Shown one piece after another: positions 22,899 through 35,728 of a DNA stretch of 64,000 nucleotides. The notes beneath the pieces were generated by a model that saw only the letters and a program-made list of their open reading frames with translations, had not been told where the DNA came from and searched no databases. The position numbers were made by a program, and so were the translations under genes. The DNA is from Flaccisagitta enflata (Eukaryota > Chaetognatha > Sagittoidea > Aphragmophora), in NCBI GenBank assembly GCA_965153355.1, contig OZ231126.1, positions 67,394,001 to 67,458,000 on the forward strand, written 5' to 3'. Within the stretch, counting starts at the first letter, position 1. Each line of letters starts with the position of its first letter.

Positions 22899-23085
22899 TA
22901 AGTCGCAAGCACTAGGGATGTGGAAGCGGTCAATTTTATTGCCACTTCCACCGCTTCCGCTTCCGCTTCCATTTTACAGTTCAAATACTAGTAGCTATCC
23001 CATCCTCTAAATTGGAAGCGGTCAATCGCTTCCACATCCCTAGCGAGCACGCGACTCTACAACCTGCATTGTCTGTCCATCCAAG
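22899..23085 (-). mobile_element. TH element 3' hairpin split by a MITE
   Basis: TTAAGTCGCAAGCAC before the insertion and GCGAGCACGCGACTCTACAACC after it are the two halves of a minus-oriented TH hairpin; GTCTGTCCATCC follows as core remnant. The 5' half of this TH copy is not found. Confidence 0.7.
22913..23042. mobile_element. 130-bp hAT-like MITE with 8-bp target duplication
   Basis: Terminal inverted repeats TAGGGATGTGGAAGCG / CGCTTCCACATCCCTA. The flanks are GCAAGCAC (22905-22912) and GCGAGCAC (23043-23050), an 8-bp duplication with one mismatch, as expected for hAT. Internally it has further CGCTTCC copies. It landed in the loop of a TH terminal hairpin. Confidence 0.85.
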
Positions 23086-23502
23086 AGGCTCAAATCTCTG
23101 CTATAAGGCCCGAATCCCAGCCTCAAATTCCAAATTTTAGCCCCAACGCCCAAATTCCAAATCCGGAAGCCCAAAATCTCAACCTCATAGCTCAAAATCC
23201 CCGTCTTGAAGCTCAAATCCTAGCTTTAAGACCCGTATCCTAACGGTAAACCGACAAATTCGCCTCAAATCCTTAGCCTCGGAATCCAGCGCCTCAAATC
23301 CAGCACCTCCTAATCTAGCGCCTCACCGATCCCACCGCCTTTGGAAGAATTCGCCCCCCTAGTGATATCCATTTAAAAATGAGAGGACGAGAGGAAGCGA
23401 GACGAATAAATGATGAGCAGATATTTGATGAAGATAAAAAGAAAGATAGATAGACGGAAAGAAAATCAGTCTGTGATGAAGATGGAGATAAAGATTGAGA
23501 TA

Positions 23503-23543
<41 letters not shown>

Positions 23544-23617
23544 CCTTGCGGAGGAGAGAAAATTTCCCCATATGTGAGAGCATAGGTCATCGGTCCCTTT
23601 GGGGCCGCTGCCCCTCA
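23086..23617. mobile_element. Family 3 element remnant: minisatellite core plus one terminal repeat
   Basis: A degenerate minisatellite built on CCTCAAATCC / AGCCCAAAATC (23090-23320), a (GAT)n run at about 23502-23542, then GGTCATCGGTCCCTTTGGGG and CCGCTGCCC at 23586-23617, which is the family 3 right end. The left terminal repeat is not recognisable. Confidence 0.6.
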
Positions 23618-23786
23618 CACCATTTCATCACTAGACTAATTCATGGGGATTCCCTACATTAATTTAGGGGCACAGCAATCCATGTTGCTTGTGGGTGGGC
23701 AGGGGCAGTGATAGAAAAGAATGCTCATGCATTTGACAACAGAAAGATGAAAAGATAGATAGGATGTAAAACAAAGTCAATGTGAT

Positions 23787-23870
23787 ATTGTTTTAAGTCC
23801 CGTGCACGCAATCCCATCTTGCTCTGTCGGTCAGTCTGATCGTCTCTCCATTGGTCACATTTTTAAATTT
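23787..23870 (-). mobile_element. TH element 3'-end remnant
   Basis: TTTAAGTCCCGTGCACGCAATCC then GCTCTGTCGGTCAGTCTG resembles a decayed hairpin and core. Followed by (ACATTTTT)n-like sequence to about 23990. Confidence 0.5.
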
Positions 23871-24068
23871 TGAATGTTTTAACATTTTTTATATTTTCTA
23901 ACATTCTTTTACATTCTTTTACATTTATCAATATTCTTTAACATTTTTAACATTTTTTAAATATTTTCTAATATCTTAACATGTTCTTACTCTTTTGTTT
24001 GTCATTTTCAGACTCACGCAACTGTTTACCATTACACTAGAAGGTGCACACTTTACTAATGTGATAAA

Positions 24069-24196
24069 AACAAGGCTGGCGGGACAGTTGTGGATCATTG
24101 GGCAGGGGCAGTATGGCAAAAACCGCTCACAATTCAGAACGGACGACAGACCAGCCAACAAAGCAAAGTCTAGAGTCGCGTGTGCGCGACTAAAAA
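24069..24196 (+). mobile_element. TH element, complete but diverged
   Basis: AACAAGGCTGGCGGGACAGT, GGGCAGGGGCAGTATGGC, AAAACCGCTCACAATTCAG, short core, hairpin AGTCGCGTGTGCGCGACT (24174-24191), AAAAA. The tag (AGTTGTGGAT) matches poorly, one of the few copies where the link is lost. Confidence 0.75.
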
Positions 24197-24199
24197 TGG

Positions 24200-25366
24200 C
24201 TGAAGTCTTTTTTAATGCTGGAAACAGTAGCAATTATAAAAAACATCAAAAATAAAGATAAGTTGGAAGGATTGAGTAGGCAAATCCTGCTACTCAGAAG
24301 GAAAGCAGAATGTACAGCTTTGCTCTTTTAGTTGGTCTGTTGGTCCTTCTGTTGGTATGTCCATTAGTCACATTTGGTTATTTTGGCATTGCTGCTGCTA
24401 CCAATGTGCTTGGCTGGTCTTCCACATTGCTACCCTTGCCCATCCTCACTTAACTGGGATTATCAAGTATACCGACTTGCTTCAAAATAAGTAGAAATGC
24501 TTTAAAACATCGTGCTTGGCTTGAAAGGTGCCTCTGAAGAGATTTGCTGCAAGTTGCTGCATATTTTACAAGTCAAAAGAAGGACAGTGAATATGCTGCA
24601 CTTTGAGCAGATTGCCGTTTATCCCAAAACTTTTTAAGGGGCCTAAATTATCACAAGAGTGCACATTCAATGATAAAAATGAACTCAATGCGTTTTCAGC
24701 TTGAAATTGGTGTTTTGCGGCAATTTGCTGCAAATTCATGATGTAATTGCAGCAACTTGCTGCAATTTGAACGGGCTGGGTCCAATACATCATTGTTCTG
24801 TACAAATCATGTCCTAGGAAGACCTTTGCACATAATCCAACTTCATACAGAAAAGTATTACAGTTGGGCTATGGGAAATATGCTGAAAATAGCTTTTCTT
24901 CACTTGAAATCATTGGTGCAGCATAGATGATCAATAAGGGCAATGCGCCGACCCCTTTCAGTAAATTTGGGTCCAACTATGTTTCTAGTCTGTCAGGATA
25001 CATGCCAACACCTACTTTGATGGCCGAGTTTTGGTGTTACAGCAACTTTTAAAGGCCCAACCATGTTTTACACCTCCCTCTACTGTAATGCAGTCTCGCA
25101 TTTCTACGAGAGAGAATGGTTGAATCACCTTTGAAGCATGACGGTTGGGCTGCAGTGAGTCAGTGTCATGTGAGATGAAACAACGGGAAATTCTGCGAAT
25201 CAAATTCCCGGGTTTCCGAAATTTTTCGGTTGATAACTGTCACGTGACTATTTGGTTTTTGTGACTCTATAAGAGTGAGCATTGGCTTAGAATGCATCAA
25301 CCTTGCTTTGGCTGTCGGAAAATGAACCAATCTCTTTGAAATAAAGAGTCGCCTGAATGATTGGAT
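24200..25366. other. No gene seen; TTGCTGCAA-rich stretch
   Basis: TTGCTGCA(A) occurs about six times in both orientations between 24540 and 24775. No protein or RNA gene recognised. Confidence 0.4.
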
Positions 25367-25562
25367 AACAAGGCCAAGTTGGCCAACGATGCGTCCTCTT
25401 TGAATAAACGTTTTATATGAATGAATGTTTTTTTTTTTGAATGAATGTCATTTGTGAATGAATGCATGATTGAATGAATGAATTACTCAATGTATGCTTC
25501 TTTTACTGGGGTAGAACCGACGGACACAGCCTATTATAGAGATGCGAGGACGCATCAAAAAA
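25367..25562 (+). mobile_element. TH element (GATGCGTCC lineage)
   Basis: AACAAGGCCAAGTTGGCC, tag GATGCGTCCTC (25388-25398), a short (ATGAATGA)n core, CCGACGGACACAGCC, TATTATAGA and a perfect hairpin GATGCGAGGACGCATC (25541-25556), then AAAAAA. Tag and hairpin match 11/11. Confidence 0.85.
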
Positions 25563-25779
25563 GTGTGCTGGTCCAATCCGTCTTTCCACAATGAGACTGT
25601 CAAGTCTCGCCTCGCCCCAAAACTGTAATTATAATTATCAAAATAATTAGTAACGCCTGTCATTGTTTTGCTTGTTCGCTTGAAAATGGTAGTAATGGCC
25701 ATTTAATATTTCCCAACTGAGGCCAATGGATGATAAAAGCGCTTGGTTTGGCTTCATTCCCACTTTCCACAATTTCAAC

Positions 25780-26027
<248 letters not shown>

Positions 26028-26525
26028 TGTAGAAATATAAAATGACAAATAAACTAGAAACGTAACTTTATTGTCATGGCAAATTCCAATATGAAATTAA
26101 AACAAGATATTTGAATAAGTTGGAATAATGAACCCAAGAATATTGATATGATTGTGGTCTTTCATCCAGGATATGAGAAACAGTTTGTTATTAGATCCCA
26201 AAACAATATTGTAAGATATATAAGCTAAAGAGACCTTTAGGAGAGATCTTTTCCTCTCCGCAAATTTTAGTAGGATTACTCCAGCTCTAACAATGTAAGT
26301 TAATCTATTAATTAAGGGCATTGCATTAATTCATTAAATTGTCTGTTTCTCCTGCGAATACTCTGTTACCTATTAAATACCTTCTTGTGAATCTGATACT
26401 GGTATTACTCATTGCCTCTAACTTGTTAATAATGGTTAAACGCTACCTAGCTTAAGAGCTATTAATAATTGAGACATAACGTATATTATTATCCTTGAAA
26501 GTACAAGTCATCAAGTACTTTAACA
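26028..26525 (+). mobile_element. LTR of a retrotransposon (left copy)
   Basis: The segment starts TGTAGAAATA and ends TTTAACA, so it has the TG..CA termini of an LTR, about 498 bp. A tRNA-primer site follows immediately. From about 26178 to its end it is repeated in inverted orientation at 32191-32540. The 5' boundary is inferred from the TG next to the (CA)n tract and could be wrong. No gag-pol frame follows. Confidence 0.7.
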
Positions 26526-26575
26526 TGGTGGCAGCGGTGGGATTCGAACCCACGCCTCCGAAGAGACTGGTGCCT
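26526..26575 (+). promoter_or_regulatory. Primer-binding site: antisense 3' half of tRNA-Leu
   Basis: Starts TGGTGGCAGCGGTGGGATTC directly after the LTR's CA. The complement reads as the 3' half of a eukaryotic tRNA-Leu: GGTTCGAATCC T arm, acceptor arm, CTCTTCGGAG variable arm and a terminal CCA. The match runs into the anticodon loop (reading TTGAGGC, i.e. anticodon GAG, Leu), about 48 nt. Primer sites usually match only 8-18 nt. The CCA is not genome-encoded in eukaryotic tRNA genes, so this was copied from a mature tRNA rather than being a tRNA gene. Confidence 0.75.
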
Positions 26576-26874
26576 CAAACGTCATAATCGGTACTCTCAA
26601 CAGAAACACTTTCAACATCGAAACACAATCAGACGACCAAGCTCACGCTCCCAACCACAGCGCGATGACGACGACGACGACAACAACTACGACAATGACG
26701 ACGACGACAACGACCATGACAAACGACGACGATAACAACGGCGACAGTGATGACAACCACGACAACTACGGCATGGATTAGGATTAGAATGGTGATTACG
26801 ATGATGACGCACATTCATAATGCAATTATGTTGAGCATTGCAATATCGACAAACTCACAACTAACTGACCAACA

Positions 26875-26950
26875 GACCGATGGACCAACCAACCAATGGG
26901 TGAACATGGCCCACCAACAGATGCGAGGACGCATCCGAAAGACTGCACCA
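26875..26950 (+). mobile_element. TH element 3' end (GATGCG lineage)
   Basis: GACCGATGGACCAACCAACC core then hairpin GATGCGAGGACGCATC (26930-26945) and CGAAAG. The 5' end with its tag is missing. Confidence 0.7.
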
Positions 26951-27484
26951 CAAATCACACAATCAAACTTCACACTCAATCATCCGTGCTTTTCATAATC
27001 TGATACAATATCTCTGTATTCTAGTTCCCCAGTCCCAGTCCCATGTTCAAACACACGGACACACCTTCCACACATATCACCGACTACAACCCATGACATG
27101 TCATCCAATCTATGACGTCATATACAACCTCGTCATGCGAACAGGCCATTACTATGTCGGCACCAAAAATATGCCACTTAAAATCCAAACGTACCAGCCC
27201 AAATACAATTGGGCATGTCCATCCACCTATCATAAATAACTGACTCACTCACTACACTTGAATTTTCAAAATCTGATATATCCACATCTCTCATTTTATC
27301 TCCAAGATTGGGCTATCAAAAAAAAAAAAAAAATCTAAAGATCAAAATCTACAGTTAAACTAAAAAAATTAGCAGCTGAGCAACATTTCTGTGACTCAGA
27401 TGGTAAAATTTAGTTCAATGATAAAAAAAATGATTACGGCTGTATCCAACAGACATATAAAATGTCCAAAAATAGCAAGAAACC

Positions 27485-27562
27485 GACACATAGGCAAACC
27501 AACCAACGTACCAACGGACCGACCCAAAAGCCATACATAGAGCTGCGTTACATGCAACTAAA
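27485..27562 (+). mobile_element. TH element 3' end
   Basis: CCAACCAACGTACCAACGGACCG-type core, CATACATAG and hairpin AGCTGCGTTACATGCAACT (27541-27559), AAAT. Confidence 0.6.
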
Positions 27563-28319
27563 TATATGACAAAATACAGCGCGACCATGACATAATGGCA
27601 CTAAAAATATATCCTCCAACCTGATCACTCCACGTCACCGTCCACGCGTCACAAACACGTGACTAAAGAACATGACAGCCAACGTGGCACCCAACACATA
27701 CAGGCAGTTTCCACAATAAGCTAGACCGATGGAAAATAGGCGACTGAATCCGTTAACATCGATAAAAATGTCATAGTTCCATAATAGTTGCATCAAATAG
27801 CCTGAAAATTGAGCCTTATGCTCGGATTTTAATACTCCCTTAGATCATATGAAAAAAAATATTCTTCTACTTAAAATGTGTCCAACATGTAAATCTTATC
27901 ATAATCAGAGTAACATAAAAGTAACAGGGTGTCAACATATTAGGTCACTCTCTTACAAAAATCACTAGAAAAATCATCAGCCAGAATTGACATTGCAAGT
28001 AATCTAGGTTACATCTGTACTTAAGGAAAAAAATTTTCCATAATACCTAAGATATTGCCATTTCAAAAATAGTATATTACGATATGTCAAAATCAAGCAC
28101 ATTCAACGAATAATTAAGAAAAATATGGGTTTGACACAATCTGTCACTGTCACTGTCTGTCCCTCACTGTCTCATCCTCTGTCCATCACTTGGTCTAATT
28201 TCCTCTGCCTGTACTTACCTCTCTCACTGTTTCCATGTCCCTGTCTATGTAAGTCTCGGTCTCTCTCTTCTCTCTCACTCCTTACTCTTTCCCTCTCTCT
28301 TTCTCCCTTCTCTCTCATT

Positions 28320-30689
<2,370 letters not shown>

Positions 30690-31178
30690 TAATCAGATAA
30701 ACACACGGACCGATTGATGGACTGACATATGGACTGACAGATGGACTGACAAACGGACCGACCGCCGACGGACCAACAAACTCATCAGCAAATGAGTCTG
30801 ATAGTAATGGCCCTCAGAGATGCGCAGACCCACAAAAATATCGAAAGAACATTAGGCAGACTGACTGACAAACGACTTCCTTTCCCAAAAGGAATCTGAA
30901 AAGGCAGTCTACACTCCAAGTTTTTCCTGTACCATTCAGAGACATAAAAACGCGATAAAAAGCCTTTAAAACACTTTGATATGGATGGGTGGACCGACGG
31001 ACCAACCAGCAGACCGACCAAAAAAAGTGACTAAAAAGGTGCTTGAAGAGTTGCTTAAACACCCTTTCAAATAACTGAAAAACGTGTTAATTGCCTTTTC
31101 ACAAATTAGTAACAGATGGACCGACGGACAGACCAATCGACCGGAAGGTGGCTTAAGGAGTCGCACAGCACGCAACAA
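30690..31178 (+). mobile_element. Cluster of TH-related cores ending in a TH hairpin
   Basis: Two CCGACGGAC-type cores (30700-30777 and 30985-31020), a GATAAAAAGCCTTTAAAACA segment shared in diverged form with the copy at 58744, another core (31115-31142) and a hairpin-like AGTCGCACAGCACGCAAC at about 31156. This looks like several decayed copies; boundaries are uncertain. Confidence 0.5.
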
Positions 31179-31179
31179 A

Positions 31180-32175
31180 AAAATCGACGATCGATGAGAA
31201 TCGATGAAAACTGACGATTGAGTTAGACTAAATTGAGAAGAAATCCAGAAGGAGCCGTTATCATACAATGAAGAAAAATGCGAAAAAAGTAAAATCAGCG
31301 ATCTCAGTCCTATCAACTGACCAACAGACAGACGGACAAGGCAAGATACAAAGTGTAATGCCATCCTTTAATCGGACAAATTGCCAGGCGGCCACACACT
31401 CATGAGGACAGAAAATATAGTCAACAAGGACAGACAGATGGACAGATGGACCAAATTGGACCATCATACCCACTACCAAACACGGTGACGGACAAGGAAT
31501 TCAAAAAAAAACTGAAGTGAGGACTTTGCCTCATTCAATGAAATTAAACAAAAGCCTGAGTTCAGCGAGAATGTAAAATTCGATTCCCAAATACTATTCG
31601 GGACAAATAATTTACACCACATACTATCAGGAACATAAACAGTTTCCAGAATAAAGATATCAATTAAATATCATAAACAAATCACAAAATCCTGCCAACC
31701 AAGCTGAACTACTAGTTCAAGACAGTCAACTACATAAGCAAAATACCAACTCAAGGCACCCAACTATACAAGCAAAGAACCACAGCCCACATATCTAATA
31801 TCCAGCATTCTTTTTTTTCAAACAATCCTTTGTTATAAGAAACACAACTAATCACATGTCACCACATGTTACATAACCTGTCATAGCAAAGAATCTCAAC
31901 AAAAACATACTAATTCAACAAAACCAAACACATACATATATTGTTTCTAACATCTTAGCCTTAATTATTATACAAAATTATCTTATATAAAACCTCTTAA
32001 GTAGAAATCAGTGATGCCATTTTAGTTAACCGGAAAGTAGAATGCACAAATCAACGGGACTGTCGTTAAGTTCCTATACCATCCTATCGCCATGAAATTT
32101 TTTTTTCAACAAAAATTCTCTAACCCTACCCCAATATCATCCCCACCCCCTCATGAAAATGATACTGTTTAAAAC
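31180..32175. other. AT-rich, no gene seen
   Basis: Contains further short CCAACAGACAGACGGAC-like fragments (31315-31340, 31425-31455) and otherwise featureless AT-rich DNA. Confidence 0.45.
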
Positions 32176-32176
32176 A

Positions 32177-32540
32177 CCGCAATGCCGCCATGTTAAAGTA
32201 CTTGATGACTTGTACTTTCAAGGATAATATTATACGTTATGTCTCAATTATTAATAGCTCTCAGCTGGGTAGCGTAAAACCATTATTAACAAGTTAGAGG
32301 CAATGAGTAATACCAGTATCAGATTCACAAGAAGGTATTTAATAGGTAACAGAGTATTCGCAGGAGAAACAGACAATTTATAATGAAATAATGCAATGCC
32401 CTTAATTAATAGATTAACTTACATTGTTAGAGCTGGAGTAATCCTACTAAAATTTTGCGGAGAGGAAAGATCTCTCCTAAAGGTCTCTTTAGCTTATATA
32501 TCTTACAATATTGTTTTGGGATCTAATAACAAACTGTTTA
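32177..32540 (-). mobile_element. LTR (right copy, inverted, 5'-truncated) with decayed primer site
   Basis: 32191-32540 is the inverted counterpart of 26178-26525, by eye about 95% alike. Read on the minus strand it ends TTTAACA and is followed by TGGCGGCATTGCGGTG, a degenerate version of the left copy's TGGTGGCAGCGGTGG primer site. The first 150 bp of the LTR are missing. The two LTR-primer units therefore face each other across 5.6 kb, which is not the direct-repeat arrangement of one LTR retrotransposon. Confidence 0.75.
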
Positions 32541-32691
32541 AACGATCAATTATGGGCTCTTTTTAACAATTTTTGGGGTAAAAAAAAATAAGTAGCAAGC
32601 TTCAAAATTTTGACTTTTCTAATAGAACATTTTCTAGTGTGGACATTTTCAGTTTGTACTGATCAGGTCAAACAATTTCTTATTTTCCTTT

Positions 32692-32838
32692 GTTTATAAA
32701 CAGTGATATGAAGTTGTTTATAAACAGCGTTTTTTACTGCCATTTAAACAATTTTTGTTTATTTGACTTGCATTTCTAATGTTTATAAACATTCATATGG
32801 CATTGTTTATAAACAGCGTTTATTTGTCGTTTATAAAC
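32692..32838. repeat. Cluster of five GTTTATAAAC palindromes
   Basis: Perfect 10-bp palindromes at 32692, 32716, 32781, 32805 and 32829; start-to-start spacings 24, 65, 24, 24. Most are followed by AGCGTT or similar. It lies just upstream of the LINE tail. Confidence 0.85.
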
Positions 32839-32847
32839 AACACCTAA

Positions 32848-33219
32848 TTCGAGGATGTAATACCTGCTTTCAATAGCCAACTTTCTTCCATTCAAAAACC
32901 GAATGAACTGGTTTTAATGAATCTCCTGTACTCGAACTGTGTACCTGTTTTAACCCATGCGGCAGAGGTAAAAATCATTACTAGTAGAGAAATGCACGAG
33001 TGTAATGTGGCCCTTAACAACAGTTTACGACGTATTTTCTCCTTCAACAGGTGGGAAAGCATTAGGCAGCTATGTCAACAATTTTCTTTTCCAAACATAA
33101 CAGAGATATTCTATACTCGTAGCACACGTTTTATCTCTAAATGCTTAATTGGTGCAACACAAAATGACGTGGTTCATCGTCTTGCTGACTTTACCAAATT
33201 GGAAAACGTAGAAGACTAA
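32848..33219 (+). pseudogene. Non-LTR retrotransposon (LINE) reverse transcriptase, C-terminal tail
   Basis: An open frame of 123 codons before a TAA stop. It reads as the region just after the RT catalytic core of LINE-type reverse transcriptases. Features are LLYSNCVPVLTHAAEVK (compare the usual 'LLY.NVLPVLTYG.E'), then NVALNNSLRRIFSFNRWESI, a block recurrent at the end of many invertebrate LINE polyproteins, and TEIFYTRSTRFISKCL. The catalytic FADD motif and endonuclease are absent, so this is a 5'-truncated copy. An in-frame stop lies just upstream of 32848. The ATG at 32917 is internal and not a real start. Confident as a LINE remnant; the clade is not assigned. Confidence 0.85.
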
Positions 33220-33300
33220 TATGTCACTCTTGAAACTTGTAGTAGTTAGTGAATTTGCTGAATGTTTGTGATTTTTGTGGAGTGCAACTGTCAATTACTT

Positions 33301-33658
33301 GACGAATATAATAGCATTCATTTTGAAAAAAAAGTTTTTAGGGAATATTGTTTAGAATAAAATTTGCAACAACTTTCCCACAATATGTTCTTTAAGAGTA
33401 TTGCTTGTTTGACGGTTGCTGGGGAGCATCACAGGGCTGTCACACATAGTTACACTCCCTAGCAACGGTTAAAAGAGCAATATTTGTACAGAACATATGT
33501 GTCAAATTTTATTTTAAACAATGTTCCCTCAAAATTGTTTTCAAAATATTGATGCGTTAGCGTGAATACATAGAAATGTGTTTCCATGGCAACCAACACC
33601 CATAGAGAACAAAGCATTCTTTTATTAGTCTGATATCAGCCTTTTTATTATATTCGTC
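33301..33658. mobile_element. 358-bp foldback MITE with GACGAATATAATA ends
   Basis: GACGAATATAATA at 33301-33313 and its complement at 33646-33658. The arms stay complementary inward (AGGGAATATTGTTTA / TAAACAATGTTCCC; GGTTGCTGGGGAG / CTCCCTAGCAACGG), turning near 33450. No coding sequence and no clear target duplication. Confidence 0.7.
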
Positions 33659-33849
33659 TTCCTATTATGAATTCCCCCGTATCTCCAAGTCTAGACGACA
33701 TCTACTGTACCTTTTCTCTAAAATCTATGGAGTATAGTACATGCATATGACTGATACTATCAGCGCCGATTCAGGCGAGATCGTCTCGTTGCAAGGCACA
33801 TCTCTGACTCTTCGGGTGAAGGAAAGAACTCGAGAAGCAGAGATGTTTT

Positions 33850-34423
33850 AGGGGGCGTTTCTAGTCAAATACGATCGCGTTTTGAAAGGGTTACTCGGTC
33901 GCTCGCTATGTTCGTTCGCCTGCACCGCTCAATCCGCTCACTCGCTCCGCAGCGCTCCGCTTCGCTACGCTCGCTCCATTCACAGGCTCGTTCACTAGGG
34001 TGGTCGGGAAATGGGTCAAATTTCATATATTGATATACTTAGGCCCTTTGCACAAATATCCAATAAAAGAGGGATTTCTCACAAGTTGGGGTGTGTAATC
34101 AAACAAAAAACCTTGTCGGCAAAACCATGGGCTTACTATGGGGACTTTTTTTTTGCCATAGGAAGCCCATAGTTTTGCCGACATGGTTTAATCTTCAAAT
34201 TCAGACCTCTGCTTGTGGGAAAACCTTCTCTTTTGGTACATTTATGCAAAAAACTAGAGTATATCATTTTTTGAAATTTGACCCTATTTCATGACCACCC
34301 TATCGTTCACTCACTTCGCTCACTCCCTCGTGGGACAGTTGAAAATGTTGAATATGTGTTCATGCTGTGATCGCGTTTCACGGGAGGAAACGCGTTTTTT
34401 GGCGCTCACTAGAAACACGCCCT
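33850..34423 (+). mobile_element. GGGCGTTTCTAG-TIR MITE, split by a second MITE
   Basis: Ends GGGGGCGTTTCTAGTCAAA and GCTCACTAGAAACACGCCC. The CGCTCGC/CGCTCCGCAGCGCTCCGC-rich middle and TGTTGAATATGTGTTCATGC are shared with copies at 44865, 50611 and 52138. Without the nested 307-bp element and one target repeat it is about 259 bp, like the others. The GC-rich middle is open in several frames, which produces conserved-looking but meaningless peptides. Confidence 0.8.
33996..34302. mobile_element. 307-bp hAT-like MITE nested in the previous MITE
   Basis: Termini TAGGGTGGTC / GACCACCCTA; the inverted repeat extends to GGGTCAAATTTCA. Flanked by perfect 8-bp duplications TCGTTCAC at 33988-33995 and 34303-34310. 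Removing the element and one repeat restores the host MITE sequence seen in its relatives. An 8-bp duplication plus TAGGG termini fits hAT. It has no transposase. GTCGGCAAAACCATGGGC / GCCCATAGTTTTGCCGAC makes an internal hairpin. Confidence 0.9.
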
Positions 34424-35564
34424 TTTTCTGTTGATACACACTTGACAATCTGTCATTTCTTTTTTCAAGTCTAGCTGCCATCTTGTTCTTCTTGAATTTT
34501 TTTTTTCAATATCTTTTCCTCTTCTAACTTTCATTTTCATATTTTTTCCCTCTTTGTCTTTATTGTTTCTTTCCTTCCACTTTTTTTTCTCTTTTCTCTC
34601 CCGTCTTCATTGTGCATCACCTAAGAGCCATAACAGACAAGGAAAAGATGACGAAGGAGATTTTCCTTTTATGTAATCCATCAAAGAAAGATGAGCACCG
34701 AAACAAAAAAAAAGAATGATCGGTTGTTCTATTTTTGGTCGCGATGGAATCTAATATGCGCCGATTTGAGGCCGGTTTGCGACCGGTTAGAGGCCGTTGT
34801 GCGGCCAGTTTGAGGCCGGTGTGCTGCCAGTTTGAGGCCGGTCTGCGACCGGTTAGAGGCCGGATTGCGGCCGGTTTGGGTTTTGTTTGCGCCTTGAACT
34901 CATGTCGAGGGCGACTGACAACATGCCTTCGTCCTCGACACCCTTTGGCCTTCGCCGCCCTATGGCTTTAGTCTTTGTCGCCCCTGCCTCGTCACCCTTG
35001 CCTTGCCACCCTCGGCTTGCCGCCCCCCTCCCTTCCTTTGGCTTCAGTCTTTGCCGGCCTTCGCCTTTTAGTCTTCTCCCGCCGCGGTCTCTGTCTGAGT
35101 CATCATCGAGCATGTTCCTCCTTTTTTAGAACTTTTGTTTTTTTTTTGGGCAAATTTTGCAGCCGCTTGCTTTTCTTTCTCTCTTCTTTTTTTTTTTTTT
35201 TTCTATTTCTGCAGAATGTCATCGATGCAACTCCCAGCTCAACTCATGCTCCAAACGATCATCGAAAACTCTACAAAAATTTAACTTTAAATCTTTTCTT
35301 CTATTTTACCATTCTAAGACAGGTAAAATCAAGTTAGGAAGTAGGCGATCTCAACTTTCCCCCGCAACAATCAATGATCATGTTTTGATACTCAGATACA
35401 AGCTCACACTCTCTCTCTCTCTCACCATCTTGGCTCGTGTATTTGGCCTTGTTTGATCGCAGCCAAGACTAGCATGCTCAAACCACAGCGCCTTAGCTTC
35501 TGGTAATTTTTCTTTTCCCCCTCCCCTATCAGTGTTAAAATCTAGCTCTTTTCTCGTTTTTTTT

Positions 35565-35602
<38 letters not shown>

Positions 35603-35728
35603 TTGCCATTCACGTTTTCTATTGCAAATGACGTATCGTCGATGAAATGGAATTTTATTGCCCGAGTTGACAAGTCCAACCCGCCCTAAACCATATATTT
35701 TTTCCTTCTTCTTTTTCGCGTTCTTTTT
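34424..35728. other. Low-complexity stretch, no gene seen
   Basis: Pyrimidine-rich runs, a minisatellite built on GAGGCCGGTTTGCGACCGGTT (about 34765-34882), short (CT)n near 35570-35600, and a TH 5'-end fragment GTGTATTTGGCCTTGTT (about 35437-35453). A frame at 34975-35337 is an artefact of pyrimidine-rich sequence. Confidence 0.5.

Larger units (their letters stand above)
26576..28319. other. Internal to the inverted LTR pair: no gag-pol seen
   Basis: Holds a (GACGAC)n-type tract (about 26666-26745), TH fragments (26875-26950 and 27485-27562) and AT-rich sequence. No retroviral protease, RT or integrase motif is visible in any long frame. Confidence 0.5.

Noticed and set aside
26526-26575. 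A tRNA-Leu gene on the minus strand
   Set aside because: Only the 3' half is present, it includes CCA (not genome-encoded in eukaryotes), and it directly abuts an LTR end. A primer-binding site explains it better.
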